Positions 1 through 5,749 of a stretch of DNA of 35,488 nt are shown piece after piece. Each line of letters begins with the position of its first letter. Position 1 is the first letter of the stretch. Made by a program: the position numbers and the translations under genes. Source of the stretch: a virus; IMG/VR virus record IMGVR_UViG_3300010158_000184, positions 1-35,488 of that record, one strand, 5' to 3'. A model generated the notes under the pieces. The model was not told the DNA's origin, made no database searches, and saw only the letters and a program-made list of their open reading frames with translations.

Positions 1-1
1 T

Positions 2-241
2 AGTGAGACAGATTATTTCTCTCAGGGCTTGTGTTATGGTTATATTCGTGGTATCAATCACACTCTTGATATGTGGGCGTATACCAACAAGGCGCAGCCA
101 TTCTGTCGTCCTAATAATGTAACTTTCCAACAACTTAGGGATATCGTTGTTTCATATATTGTAGCATATCCTGTAAAGCGTACAGAGCCTTCTGCATTAC
201 TTGTAACTGAAGCTGAAGCTGCCGCATGGCCATGTCAATAA
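2..241 (+). CDS. Rap1a/Tai-like immunity-domain protein, 5' end outside window
   Basis: The frame is open from the left edge, so this is the C-terminal ~79 residues of a longer protein. The visible part has the Rap1a/Tai arrangement: a Cys followed by GYIRGI, then FCRPNNVTFQQLRDIVVSYI, then a P..R....A..LV...A..AWPC end, with three Cys at the usual spacing. Rap1a/Tai proteins are periplasmic immunity proteins that bind and block T6SS peptidoglycan amidases (established knowledge). A signal peptide would be expected upstream but cannot be seen. A TTG at 29 could be read as a start, but the homology-like sequence continues before it. The role in a phage is unknown; blocking a wall amidase is one possibility. 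Confidence 0.6.
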   Translation, partial: SETDYFSQGLCYGYIRGINHTLDMWAYTNKAQPFCRPNNVTFQQLRDIVVSYIVAYPVKRTEPSALLVTEAEAAAWPCQ

Positions 242-252
242 ACGAGGAAATC

Positions 253-417
253 ATGACAATCGAACAAACACAAGAAGAACTTGCAACTCTAAGAGCAACC
301 TTAGCTAAGATCAACAAGATCGCTGACGATGCTCGAAATGGTGTCAATGCTGCCGACTGGCGTAAGGATTGGCAACGTAACGAATGGATCAAGGTAAGAG
401 ATTTATCCAATGTTTGA
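253..417 (+). CDS. Small hypothetical protein, 54 aa
   Basis: I do not recognise it. The start at 253 is chosen because a GAGGA ribosome-binding site precedes it; ATGs at 226 and 232 in the same frame lack one and overlap the upstream gene. The protein is helical and charged, with a Trp-rich tail (DWRKDWQRNEW). Its stop overlaps the start of the next gene by 8 nt, which suggests translational coupling in an early operon. Confidence 0.5.
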   Translation: MTIEQTQEELATLRATLAKINKIADDARNGVNAADWRKDWQRNEWIKVRDLSNV

Positions 418-808
418 TGAACCAAAACTTAATAAAATGAAAGAATATTTGGCTAGTCCAGAGTTTGCAGAGCTTGCTAGGCAAGCACAAGAAGCAGATG
501 CTAGATATGCTGCTGATTGTGAAAAATACTGGGATGGTTTGTCTTATGATGACAGACTGATGGCATTTAGTTCTGTTGTTAAACGTATTGTTAAAGGAGA
601 CCTTAAAGATCGTGGAAGCTATAGGTATGTGTTGTATGATGTGTTTGGGTTTGATATGGACTCTTACGGTATAGGTATGCAATGTGGGTATATGGACCTT
701 CATAACTCTGTTGTTGATATCGACGAACTAGAACAACTTAGGCTAGAAAATGGCGAATTAAAATCTCTAATTGAGACTAATAAAAATAACGAAGAAAATT
801 ACAAATAG
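410..808 (+). CDS. Hypothetical phage protein, 132 aa
   Basis: No function recognised. The protein has an N-terminal charged helix (about residues 1-40), a central segment with YWDGLSYDDRLMAFSSVVK, an aromatic GYMDLHNSV stretch and a C-terminal Glu/Leu-rich probable coiled coil (about 105-130). The start overlaps the preceding gene. The next gene has its own promoter, so this may end a transcription unit. Confidence 0.6.
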   Translation: MFDEPKLNKMKEYLASPEFAELARQAQEADARYAADCEKYWDGLSYDDRLMAFSSVVKRIVKGDLKDRGSYRYVLYDVFGFDMDSYGIGMQCGYMDLHNSVVDIDELEQLRLENGELKSLIETNKNNEENYK

Positions 809-811
809 GTG

Positions 812-839
812 TTGACTCTCTGTCTGGATGTGGTATTAT
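812..839 (+). promoter_or_regulatory. Sigma70-like promoter for the ATPase operon
   Basis: TTGACT at 812-817 and TATTAT at 834-839 are 16 nt apart. It lies just after the upstream stop and about 30 nt before the ATPase start. The same TTGAC(A/T)/TATTAT pattern recurs before tRNA-Leu. Confidence 0.65.
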
Positions 840-869
840 ATGAATGTAAGCAACAGAGAGAGATAACAA

Positions 870-1736
870 ATGCCTAGAGGTGTTCCTTCTAATGGGTTCC
901 GTAAGACCAAGAAGCGTCTTGCCAATCCTAATTTTGCAGCGTCTTTGATTACTCCAATCCGCGAAGAAGAAACTGATTCTCAGATTCTTGCCAAGCTTAA
1001 GGAGCGGTTCGAGGTTCTGACTTCTCTAACCAATGCGTCAATTTCTGGCGTGTCTCGTTCGTTAATTGTGTCTGGTCCTGCTGGACTTGGCAAGTCATTT
1101 ACAGTCGAAGAGGCACTGAACGAGGACGATCCAGATGGCAATCGTCATACCATTATCAAGGGCTATGTCCGTGCTACTGGGTTGTTCCGTTCTTTGTATG
1201 AGCATCGTCACCCGCATAGCATCCTCGTCTTTGATGATGCAGACAGCGTGTTTTTCGATGATACCTGTCTTAACCTTCTTAAGTCGGCTTGTGATAGCAC
1301 TGACCGCCGCCGCATCTCTTGGATGAGCGAAACAAGGTTTGAGACAGAAGAAGGCGGCGTTATTCCACGCACGTTTGAATTTGAAGGCACTGTTATTTTT
1401 ATCTCTAATCTGGATTTTGATTCCATGATTGATAAAGGTCATAAGCTAGCCCCTCACCTTCAGGCACTTATTTCTCGGTCACACTATATTGACCTTGCAA
1501 TGAAGACCAAAAGGGACTATCATATCCGTATCAAGCAAGTTGTCGCTGAAGGCATGTTGTCTGATAAAGGATATAGTCCAGAAATCGAACAAGATGTTTT
1601 GCATTTTATTAATGATAATCTGGACAGCCTCCGCGAATTGTCTCTTCGTATGGCGCTAAAGCTAGCTGCTTTGCGTAAGGCTAACGAAGGTTCGTTTCAT
1701 AAGTTTGCTAAAATCACTTGCTGTAAGAACGGATAA
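870..1736 (+). CDS. AAA-family ATPase, 288 aa
   Basis: Walker A GPAGLGKS is at residues 69-76 and Walker B ILVFDDAD at about 119-125, followed by a sensor-like ISNLDFDS stretch and an ISRSHYIDL segment that may carry an arginine finger. The C-terminal ~80 residues look like a small helical lid domain. This is a single-domain P-loop NTPase of the kind found in many large phages; the target it remodels is not evident. It has its own promoter and an AGAGAG ribosome-binding site, and it sits 2 nt before a nucleic-acid 3'-phosphatase gene. A link to nucleic-acid repair is inference from that neighbour only. Confidence 0.75.
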   Translation: MPRGVPSNGFRKTKKRLANPNFAASLITPIREEETDSQILAKLKERFEVLTSLTNASISGVSRSLIVSGPAGLGKSFTVEEALNEDDPDGNRHTIIKGYVRATGLFRSLYEHRHPHSILVFDDADSVFFDDTCLNLLKSACDSTDRRRISWMSETRFETEEGGVIPRTFEFEGTVIFISNLDFDSMIDKGHKLAPHLQALISRSHYIDLAMKTKRDYHIRIKQVVAEGMLSDKGYSPEIEQDVLHFINDNLDSLRELSLRMALKLAALRKANEGSFHKFAKITCCKNG

Positions 1737-1738
1737 AA

Positions 1739-2182
1739 ATGGAAACTGTAATTTTTGATATCGATGGAACCCTTGCTGATGCATCGCGGCGACAGCATTG
1801 GGTTTCTTTTAAGCCCCATCAATTCGATGCATTCTTTGCTGACATTGAAAACGATCCTGTTATCTTGCCTGTCAAGCGCATGATCACTGTTATGGCTAAT
1901 GCTGGCTATAAACTTGTGGTGTCCACTGGTAGGGCTGAGAAGTACAGAGAGGGTACACTGCGGTGGTTAGAAAAAAACGGAATGGGGTTTGATTTTGATG
2001 ACTACTGGTTCCGAAAACAAGGCGATTATCGTGATGACGCAATTGTTAAATACGAAATGCTCTTGGAAATGAGAGCAAAGGGATATAACCCTGTTTATGT
2101 CTTTGATGATCGTGACCGAGTGGTTAAGATGTGGCGTGACAATGGTCTTACCTGTTTTCAAGTAGCAGAAGGAAATTTCTAA
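1739..2182 (+). CDS. Polynucleotide 3'-phosphatase-like HAD protein, 147 aa
   Basis: HAD motif I FDIDGTLAD lies at the N terminus (nucleophile Asp7, acid/base Asp9), motif II is STGR, and motif IV-like VFDDRDRVVKMWRDNGL is followed by CFQVAEGNF. The last block matches the C-terminal 3'-phosphatase domain of T4 PseT (polynucleotide kinase/phosphatase) in my memory of that family. The 5'-kinase half of PseT is missing, so this is a stand-alone phosphatase expected to remove 3'-phosphates or 2',3'-cyclic phosphates from nucleic acid ends before ligation. It is 2 nt from the ATPase and shares TAATG with the next gene. Confidence 0.75.
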   Translation: METVIFDIDGTLADASRRQHWVSFKPHQFDAFFADIENDPVILPVKRMITVMANAGYKLVVSTGRAEKYREGTLRWLEKNGMGFDFDDYWFRKQGDYRDDAIVKYEMLLEMRAKGYNPVYVFDDRDRVVKMWRDNGLTCFQVAEGNF

Positions 2183-2364
2183 TGGCGTTTTATGTTAAAA
2201 AAGAAAATACACAAACCCGATCTTTTGTCACGGCGATTGATGCAATTAATTTTGGTATCGGTCTAGGTGGCAATTTTAAGGTTATTGACGAACTAGATAC
2301 GGTTATCTATTCATCATATGCCCTAGCAGAAGAAAAAGATAATCGTTCATTTCTTCAAGATTAG
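2182..2364 (+). CDS. Small hypothetical protein, 60 aa
   Basis: Start overlaps the phosphatase stop (TAATG), so it is coupled to it. There is an amphipathic central segment with a GIGLGGNF turn and an acidic C terminus. No family recognised. Confidence 0.55.
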   Translation: MAFYVKKENTQTRSFVTAIDAINFGIGLGGNFKVIDELDTVIYSSYALAEEKDNRSFLQD

Positions 2365-2366
2365 GC

Positions 2367-2394
2367 TTGACATTCCCTCCGAATAGTATATTAT
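2367..2394 (+). promoter_or_regulatory. Sigma70-like promoter for tRNA-Leu
   Basis: TTGACA at 2367-2372 and TATTAT at 2389-2394 are 16 nt apart, ending about 20 nt before the tRNA. Confidence 0.65.
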
Positions 2395-2415
2395 AAGAGG
2401 GTAAACAGAGTTTCA

Positions 2416-2500
2416 GTCCTTATGGGGGAATTGGTAGACCCGACAGACTTAAAATCTGTTTCCGTATGGAGTGTCGGTTCGACTCCGACTAAGGATACCA
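2416..2500 (+). tRNA. tRNA-Leu (anticodon TAA)
   Basis: The acceptor stem pairs GTCCTTA (2416-2422) with TAAGGAT (2490-2496). The anticodon stem is ACAGA/TCTGT with loop CTTAAAA and anticodon TAA at 2450-2452. A long variable arm of class II type, a TTCGACT T-loop and an encoded CCA (2498-2500) are present. It reads UUA, a codon frequent in AT-rich phage genes. Confidence 0.93.
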
Positions 2501-2558
2501 ATCGGTGCAACACAGCGTGAGATGATAACAACGCATCGTCCGTGGTAGTGGGTTAAAT

Positions 2559-2582
2559 GTTGGTATGAAACATAAGACCAAC
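2559..2582 (+). repeat. Hairpin GTTGGT/ACCAAC with shared loop motif
   Basis: A 6-bp stem encloses a loop beginning ATGAA and ending TAAG. The core GGTATGAA...TAAGACC recurs at 5578-5596. It sits in the 94-nt gap between tRNA-Leu and the next small gene. Function unknown. Confidence 0.4.
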
Positions 2583-2606
2583 AGCCATTAGTTTATGGAA
2601 GTGAAT

Positions 2607-2792
2607 ATGGAAGTAACACAAGAAGTTCCTACTGAAGAATATTTCAATATCCAGATAAGCGATCTTGAAAATCAAATCATTCAAGGAATTGAATTGAACG
2701 AAGAGTTTGACATCATCTTGTTTTTCGAGCATGTTATAGACTCGTTATACGAAGACCTAAAGAAATATTATCCAGAAAGCGTGAGGATTTAA
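2607..2792 (+). CDS. Small acidic hypothetical protein, 61 aa
   Basis: The start at 2607 has GGAAG at good spacing; an in-frame ATG at 2595 would add four residues but lacks a ribosome-binding site. The protein is strongly acidic (many Glu/Asp) with an FFEHVIDSLYEDLKKYY helix. It is followed 1 nt later by another small gene. No family recognised. Confidence 0.5.
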   Translation: MEVTQEVPTEEYFNIQISDLENQIIQGIELNEEFDIILFFEHVIDSLYEDLKKYYPESVRI

Positions 2793-2793
2793 G

Positions 2794-2961
2794 ATGCCTA
2801 AGTGGTATGATACAGCAGTCAATGAATTGGAAGATGCACTAGAAGCTGGTGCTATCACCCAAAAGCAATATAAGTTATTTGTTCGTGACCTTAACGAAGA
2901 ACTAGAAGAAGTTAGTTATTCTAACTCATATGATCCACACGAAGAGAGGGATGGCTGGTAA
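2794..2961 (+). CDS. Small acidic hypothetical protein, 55 aa
   Basis: ATG at 2794 follows a GTGAGGATTTAAG ribosome-binding region and reads MPKWYDTAVNELEDALEAG at its start, ending ...DGW at TAA 2959-2961. The stop shares its last base with the next ATG (TAATG). Acidic and helical; unknown function. The tight overlap on both sides supports it as a real gene. Confidence 0.55.
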   Translation: MPKWYDTAVNELEDALEAGAITQKQYKLFVRDLNEELEEVSYSNSYDPHEERDGW

Positions 2962-3386
2962 TGCGTACCGCAGCAATTATTAAGATTGAAAACGGCTGGC
3001 GTGTCGTATGTATGGATAATGACGAAGTAGAAAAGACACTTGATCTTTTTGATTATAGTTATTCTTACGTTAAAGAAGTTGCAGAAAATTGGGCTAATGG
3101 TATAATCAAGAGTGAAATAAAGAAAGAGGAAGTCGATATGTTGTATATTGAAAATGCCGACGAAGCAAAAGATCGCATTATGATCGAAAATCTAACAGAA
3201 TGTGCTCATAATTTGGTCGATAACATTCATCGCAGCATCGCTGATTCAATCGATGAGAATGCTAATATCGTTCCTTATCTTGCACAAGACGTACAAGACA
3301 GCATTGATGCACTAAATGCAATCAATAAGGTTCTTGAATATTTTGGTGGTGATTTTGTAAGCTGGACTGGATATGCCCGTGGCTAA
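2961..3386 (+). CDS. Hypothetical protein, 141 aa
   Basis: Starts with a beta-type segment (RTAAIIKIENGWRVVC) and continues with acidic helices (about 40-140). It overlaps the preceding gene by 1 nt and the following gene by 14 nt. An internal ATG at about 3139 has an upstream GAGGAAG and could give a shorter second product, but this is speculative. No family recognised. Confidence 0.55.
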   Translation: MRTAAIIKIENGWRVVCMDNDEVEKTLDLFDYSYSYVKEVAENWANGIIKSEIKKEEVDMLYIENADEAKDRIMIENLTECAHNLVDNIHRSIADSIDENANIVPYLAQDVQDSIDALNAINKVLEYFGGDFVSWTGYARG

Positions 3387-3903
3387 TCACGTTCACCAAC
3401 AACTCACAATTTACAGCACCAATTTTGATTGCCATGAACGATTTGATGTTATCATGAGCAACGAAAATCCAGAATTGGTGCTTTTTCCTGATTTAGATTC
3501 TCTCCGTGATAGTTACATTGAAGTCTTGGGTGCTAAGTGGGTTGTCTTTGAAGATCACGAAGTTCCGTCTATAGATGCTCATGGGATGATGGAATCCACT
3601 GCAAATCTATACAGCGCATGGAGTGTGGTTGACGGGTTCATCGAAGAACTATCTAATCAACTATCAGAAATTGATCCTGAAGTCGTAATCACTACATTCT
3701 ATTATGACGAAGGATTTAATTTTGCTGGTGCTAGTAAGCTTTATGATGGCGACATGATTGAAATCAAGGAACATACATATGATGAACTTCTTGAATTAGG
3801 TTTGTTGCTTCCAGAAGAACTTCCTGAAGGCGAAGAGTTTGATCCTGAGTCTGTTCGTTATGACGCTGATTGGGAAAAGATGTACGATTACTTCGACCGA
3901 TAG
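3373..3903 (+). CDS. Api92-like protein, 176 aa
   Basis: The N terminus (NHVHQQLTIYS) resembles the first strand of the ferredoxin-like fold of phage Api92/YubB-type proteins, which typically begin with an NHV..LTI-like sequence. The rest is acidic with alternating helices and strands and an aromatic C terminus (WEKMYDYFDR). Function of this family is unknown. The assignment rests only on the N-terminal pattern and overall acidity. Confidence 0.45.
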   Translation: MPVANHVHQQLTIYSTNFDCHERFDVIMSNENPELVLFPDLDSLRDSYIEVLGAKWVVFEDHEVPSIDAHGMMESTANLYSAWSVVDGFIEELSNQLSEIDPEVVITTFYYDEGFNFAGASKLYDGDMIEIKEHTYDELLELGLLLPEELPEGEEFDPESVRYDADWEKMYDYFDR

Positions 3904-3912
3904 TTTGGTTAA

Positions 3913-3987
3913 GTCTCAGTCGTTCAACGGATAGGACATCAGATTTCTACTCTGATTATGGGAGTTCGATTCTCTCCTGAGACGCCA
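3913..3987 (+). tRNA. tRNA-Arg (anticodon TCT)
   Basis: Acceptor stem GTCTCAG (3913-3919) pairs with CTGAGAC (3977-3983). Anticodon stem TCAGA/TCTGA encloses loop TTTCTAC with anticodon TCT at 3946-3948. T-loop TTCGATT and encoded CCA (3985-3987). It reads AGA, common in AT-rich phage genes and usually rare in alphaproteobacterial hosts. Confidence 0.92.
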
Positions 3988-4039
3988 ATCATATATACCT
4001 TATTAACTTTAAGAAGTATCGTGGACAAGGAAGACCATA

Positions 4040-4105
4040 ATGCATCCATTTTATATTTGTTTAATTGGTCTTGGAATTTGTTGGTTTTTAATTGTTACTA
4101 AGTGA
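4040..4105 (+). CDS. 21-residue single-span membrane microprotein
   Basis: ATG at 4040 follows AAGGAAG at workable spacing. The product MHPFYICLIGLGICWFLIVTK is almost entirely one hydrophobic helix with a terminal Lys. It lies between tRNA-Arg and the tmRNA promoter. Short length limits certainty; the ribosome-binding site and clean transmembrane composition favour a real gene. Confidence 0.4.
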   Translation: MHPFYICLIGLGICWFLIVTK

Positions 4106-4114
4106 AAATAATGC

Positions 4115-4142
4115 TTGACATTATTCGTTGATGTGATATAAA
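4115..4142 (+). promoter_or_regulatory. Sigma70-like promoter for tmRNA
   Basis: TTGACA at 4115-4120 and TATAAA at 4137-4142 are 16 nt apart. Transcription would begin near 4149, just upstream of the tmRNA acceptor piece. Confidence 0.7.
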
Positions 4143-4148
4143 TAGTTT

Positions 4149-4211
4149 GTTCGTTGATGCGGACTGATAACTGGTTGTGACGCGAAGGGCGGTACTTCGC
4201 CGCCTCCACCA
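4149..4211 (+). ncRNA. tmRNA acceptor piece
   Basis: The T-arm is a 6-bp stem GCGAAG/CTTCGC (4182-4187/4195-4200) with a non-canonical 7-nt loop GGCGGTA instead of TTCRANY. I recall alphaproteobacterial two-piece tmRNAs having such a loop, but could not verify it. The mature 3' end is the encoded CCA at 4209-4211. The 5' end is approximate, placed at the predicted transcription start. Confidence 0.75.
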
Positions 4212-4312
4212 CAGATACATTAGACGAGTTTAGCCTAGGAAGCGGCTCGGTTACTTTGACGAGTAGCGAACGATAGTGCGTCAACACTATTCATATCTAG
4301 TGTATCTTTGAT
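4212..4312 (+). other. tmRNA intervening segment (removed in processing)
   Basis: A 12-bp helix pairs AGATACATTAGA (4213-4224) with TCTAGTGTATCT (4296-4307), with one G-U pair. It brings the CCA end and the coding-piece 5' end together, as expected of a precursor loop cut out by host RNases. Confidence 0.7.
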
Positions 4313-4506
4313 GGGGGCGAAATAGGATCGAGCAGCAGTGCCTAGGAATGTGGAGAACACGGTAAGAAACGACCGACAATCAGTTCAAAACGAGAAATGC
4401 TAACTTTATTGCTAGCAATGACAACGAGTTTGTAGCTATGAAAATGGCTGCTTAATCTGAGTTATTTGGAGCTTCGGGGATGTGCTCTATAACCTAAACA
4501 TCCTCA
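4313..4506 (+). ncRNA. tmRNA coding piece with tag frame and 3' pseudoknot
   Basis: It starts at GGGGGCG and carries the 18-codon tag (4399-4452, stop 4453-4455). After the tag, GAGC (4469-4472) pairs with GCTC (4484-4487) while GGATGT in that loop (4478-4483) pairs with ACATCC (4498-4503), giving an H-type pseudoknot. The 3' end overlaps the stop codon of the opposing endonuclease gene. Confidence 0.75.
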
Positions 4507-5001
4507 CTTATCTGGGTACACCCAATATTTTGTACCATCTTTCCTAGATATCAGTTTTCTTCCTGTTACTGTTTGGCTTTGCTTATAAGCACCTTTTTTA
4601 CCATTATCTGCGGAGTTTTTTGGAGATAAATATTTTGAAGATATTTGACCAAGACCAAGAGTTTTACGAGTTTCACTAATTTTGTTTTTTTGTTCAGTTG
4701 TCATTGGCATATTTTTATTTTGTCCGCCGCCAACTGCATTTTCTGGAACCATATTAGCCCATTCAGGCGATTCAACAATATTATGTTCTTCTGAAAACTT
4801 TAATGCAAACTCAGTGCACAGTTCTTGATCATCAAAACCCCAAACTTCTAGAGTTTTGATATGATCTTTGCCGTGCTTTTTAAAATGATTTGACCAATAT
4901 GTACCAGAACCATTATATGTGTAAGGATCAGGTTTAATAGTTTTTCCGAAATATTTTAATTTTGTTACGGAATGCTGTTTTACATACAAATAAATATTCA
5001 T
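4504..5001 (-). CDS. GIY-YIG homing endonuclease, 165 aa
   Basis: The N-terminal ~90 residues carry a GIY-YIG-type nuclease fold: IYLYVKQH for the GIY strand, KLKYFGKT for YIG, then YNGSGTYWSNHFKKHG and a Glu in the helix after it. The C-terminal part (about 110-165) has NUMOD3-like DNA-binding segments (TEQKNKISETRK; GKKGAYKQSQTVTGRK). Such enzymes cut intron-less or intergenic homing sites and spread their own gene. It faces the tmRNA and ends exactly at its pseudoknot, which may mark its insertion point. A late promoter and a structured leader precede it on this strand, with AGGAG as ribosome-binding site. Confidence 0.85.
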   Translation of the reverse strand: MNIYLYVKQHSVTKLKYFGKTIKPDPYTYNGSGTYWSNHFKKHGKDHIKTLEVWGFDDQELCTEFALKFSEEHNIVESPEWANMVPENAVGGGQNKNMPMTTEQKNKISETRKTLGLGQISSKYLSPKNSADNGKKGAYKQSQTVTGRKLISRKDGTKYWVYPDK

Positions 5002-5024
5002 AGCTGATCTCCTAGTGGGTTAGA

Positions 5025-5058
5025 GCTAGTAGGCTTCAGGGACGTTGCCGTGACTAGC
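5025..5058 (-). promoter_or_regulatory. Structured leader RNA of endonuclease 1
   Basis: On the minus strand a 6-bp stem GCTAGT/ACTAGC encloses 22 nt that include a GCAA-capped minihairpin (ACG/CGT) and a CCC.GAA.CC string. The same layout with different stem bases precedes endonuclease 2. It starts at the predicted transcription start and ends 23 nt before the ATG. Confidence 0.6.
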
Positions 5059-5073
5059 ATTACTATTTATAAT
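5045..5073 (+). promoter_or_regulatory. Sigma70-like promoter for structured RNA
   Basis: TTGCCG at 5045-5050 and a perfect TATAAT at 5068-5073 are 17 nt apart. It overlaps the opposing late promoter, so the two should compete. Start expected near 5081. Confidence 0.55.
5064..5071 (-). promoter_or_regulatory. T4-type late promoter for endonuclease 1
   Basis: TATAAATA on the minus strand, an exact T4 late consensus, about 65 nt before the endonuclease start; transcription would begin near 5057. Confidence 0.65.
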
Positions 5074-5080
5074 AAACTTA

Positions 5081-5248
5081 TTATCTTGTCTGGTCTATTG
5101 ATGCAGGGTAGCGTGTACAGACGTGTACACTAGTCGAGCACAATTAGCGAGAGACGTGTTCTAAGATAACTGACTGTCGCCAGTGCGGAGGTAAGCTCTC
5201 TGAGCACGAAAAGGTCAGCATCAATAGTCCAAACAAGATATCTTGTTT
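5081..5248 (+). ncRNA. Structured RNA, ~165 nt, unknown class
   Basis: A long closing stem pairs 5083-5104 with 5218-5239 (20 of 22 positions). Inside are a hairpin GTGTAC/GTACAC (5113-5118/5125-5130), GAGCAC/GTGTTC (5136-5141/5156-5161), CTGAC/GTCAG (5170-5174/5214-5218) and a nested GTGC-GGAG/CTCT-GCAC hairpin (5183-5207). The right arm is also half of an 18-bp perfect palindrome (5231-5248), so it has two possible partners. It could be a stable RNA or the 5' leader (riboswitch-like) of the membrane protein at 5279. I do not recognise any known class. Confidence 0.55.
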
Positions 5249-5278
5249 ACCTTAATAATGATCCATAGGAGTGATCAA

Positions 5279-5509
5279 ATGTCTAAGTTTTTTGGTTGGT
5301 TACGAACACACGCTTCTAGCATTTATTTTATGTTTCTAGGTTTAGCCTTAATTGCAGTTGTCGGTGGTGCTTGGCGGCAGGAGGCTAGAGAACGAGAGCA
5401 AGTTATTTCTGAGCATCCTCAATGTTTGCTACTTGACAAATCCAATCGAGATAGCTATTATTACATGGTATGTGATGGTGCTGTTGTTATCGTAAAGCCA
5501 AACAGCTAA
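5279..5509 (+). CDS. Small membrane protein, 76 aa
   Basis: The start at 5279 follows TAGGAG at proper spacing; an upstream ATG in frame (5243) lies inside the structured RNA and lacks a site. One transmembrane helix (about residues 13-33, IYFMFLGLALIAVVGGAW) is followed by a charged stretch and a small C-terminal domain with two Cys (HPQCLLLD, YMVCDG). Probably inner-membrane with the C-terminal part periplasmic or cytoplasmic; function unknown. The long structured leader before it may control it. Confidence 0.6.
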   Translation: MSKFFGWLRTHASSIYFMFLGLALIAVVGGAWRQEAREREQVISEHPQCLLLDKSNRDSYYYMVCDGAVVIVKPNS

Positions 5510-5512
5510 ATA
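5506..5512 (+). promoter_or_regulatory. Late promoter candidate CTAAATA
   Basis: CTAAATA overlaps the stop codon of the preceding gene and points toward the gene at 5750. Confidence 0.45.
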
Positions 5513-5749
5513 AATTTGTGGTAAGGAAAGCCAGCACGTCAGGGAAATAGGTCGCAACTTACTCTTAGCACGACTGGATGGTATGAATAAGACCATAAAA
5601 GGAGCATGGGAGACAGCAACAAGGTTTTGCAGTCGGATACCGCACCTGCCACTTCAATGTTCGATCTAGATACCAGCAATGGTCACAATCCTAGAAGGAA
5701 TTCGGATCAAAGATGTGCGATCCACACACACAAACACAGGAAATATAAT
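5513..5749 (+). other. 237-nt leader without a convincing gene
   Basis: The frame of the next gene is open back to an ATG at 5606, but that ATG is only 1 nt from its AGGAG and the encoded sequence looks non-protein-like. The stretch holds an ATGGT/ACCAT hairpin (5578-5596) sharing its loop with the one at 2559, and a GGATC/GATCC hairpin shortly before the ribosome-binding site of the 5750 gene. It is probably an untranslated leader. Confidence 0.4.

Larger units (their letters stand above)
4149..4506 (+). ncRNA. ssrA: Circularly permuted (two-piece) tmRNA gene
   Basis: Gene order is acceptor piece, intervening segment, coding piece, as in alphaproteobacterial permuted tmRNA. The acceptor 3' strand CGCCTCC plus A-CCA (4201-4211) pairs over seven positions with GGGGGCG (4313-4319), which begins the coding piece and is followed by the conserved-looking TAGGATCGA. 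A tag frame runs from GCT 4399 to TAA 4453-4455 and encodes ANFIASNDNEFVAMKMAA, containing the NDN signature of alphaproteobacterial tags and an AA C-terminus recognised by ClpXP-type proteases. The 3' part folds as an H-type pseudoknot. It would rescue stalled ribosomes with host SmpB. The exact 5' end and the P2 helix were not resolved. Confidence 0.88.

Noticed and set aside
5081-5248. 6S RNA, RNase P RNA or a known riboswitch
   Set aside because: The RNA is multibranched, not a single bubble hairpin as 6S, too short for RNase P, and I found no consensus of a known riboswitch class.
5606-5749. N-terminal extension of the 83-aa gene starting at ATG 5606
   Set aside because: The ATG is only 1 nt from AGGAG, the encoded segment is not protein-like, and the ATG at 5750 has a well-placed ribosome-binding site.
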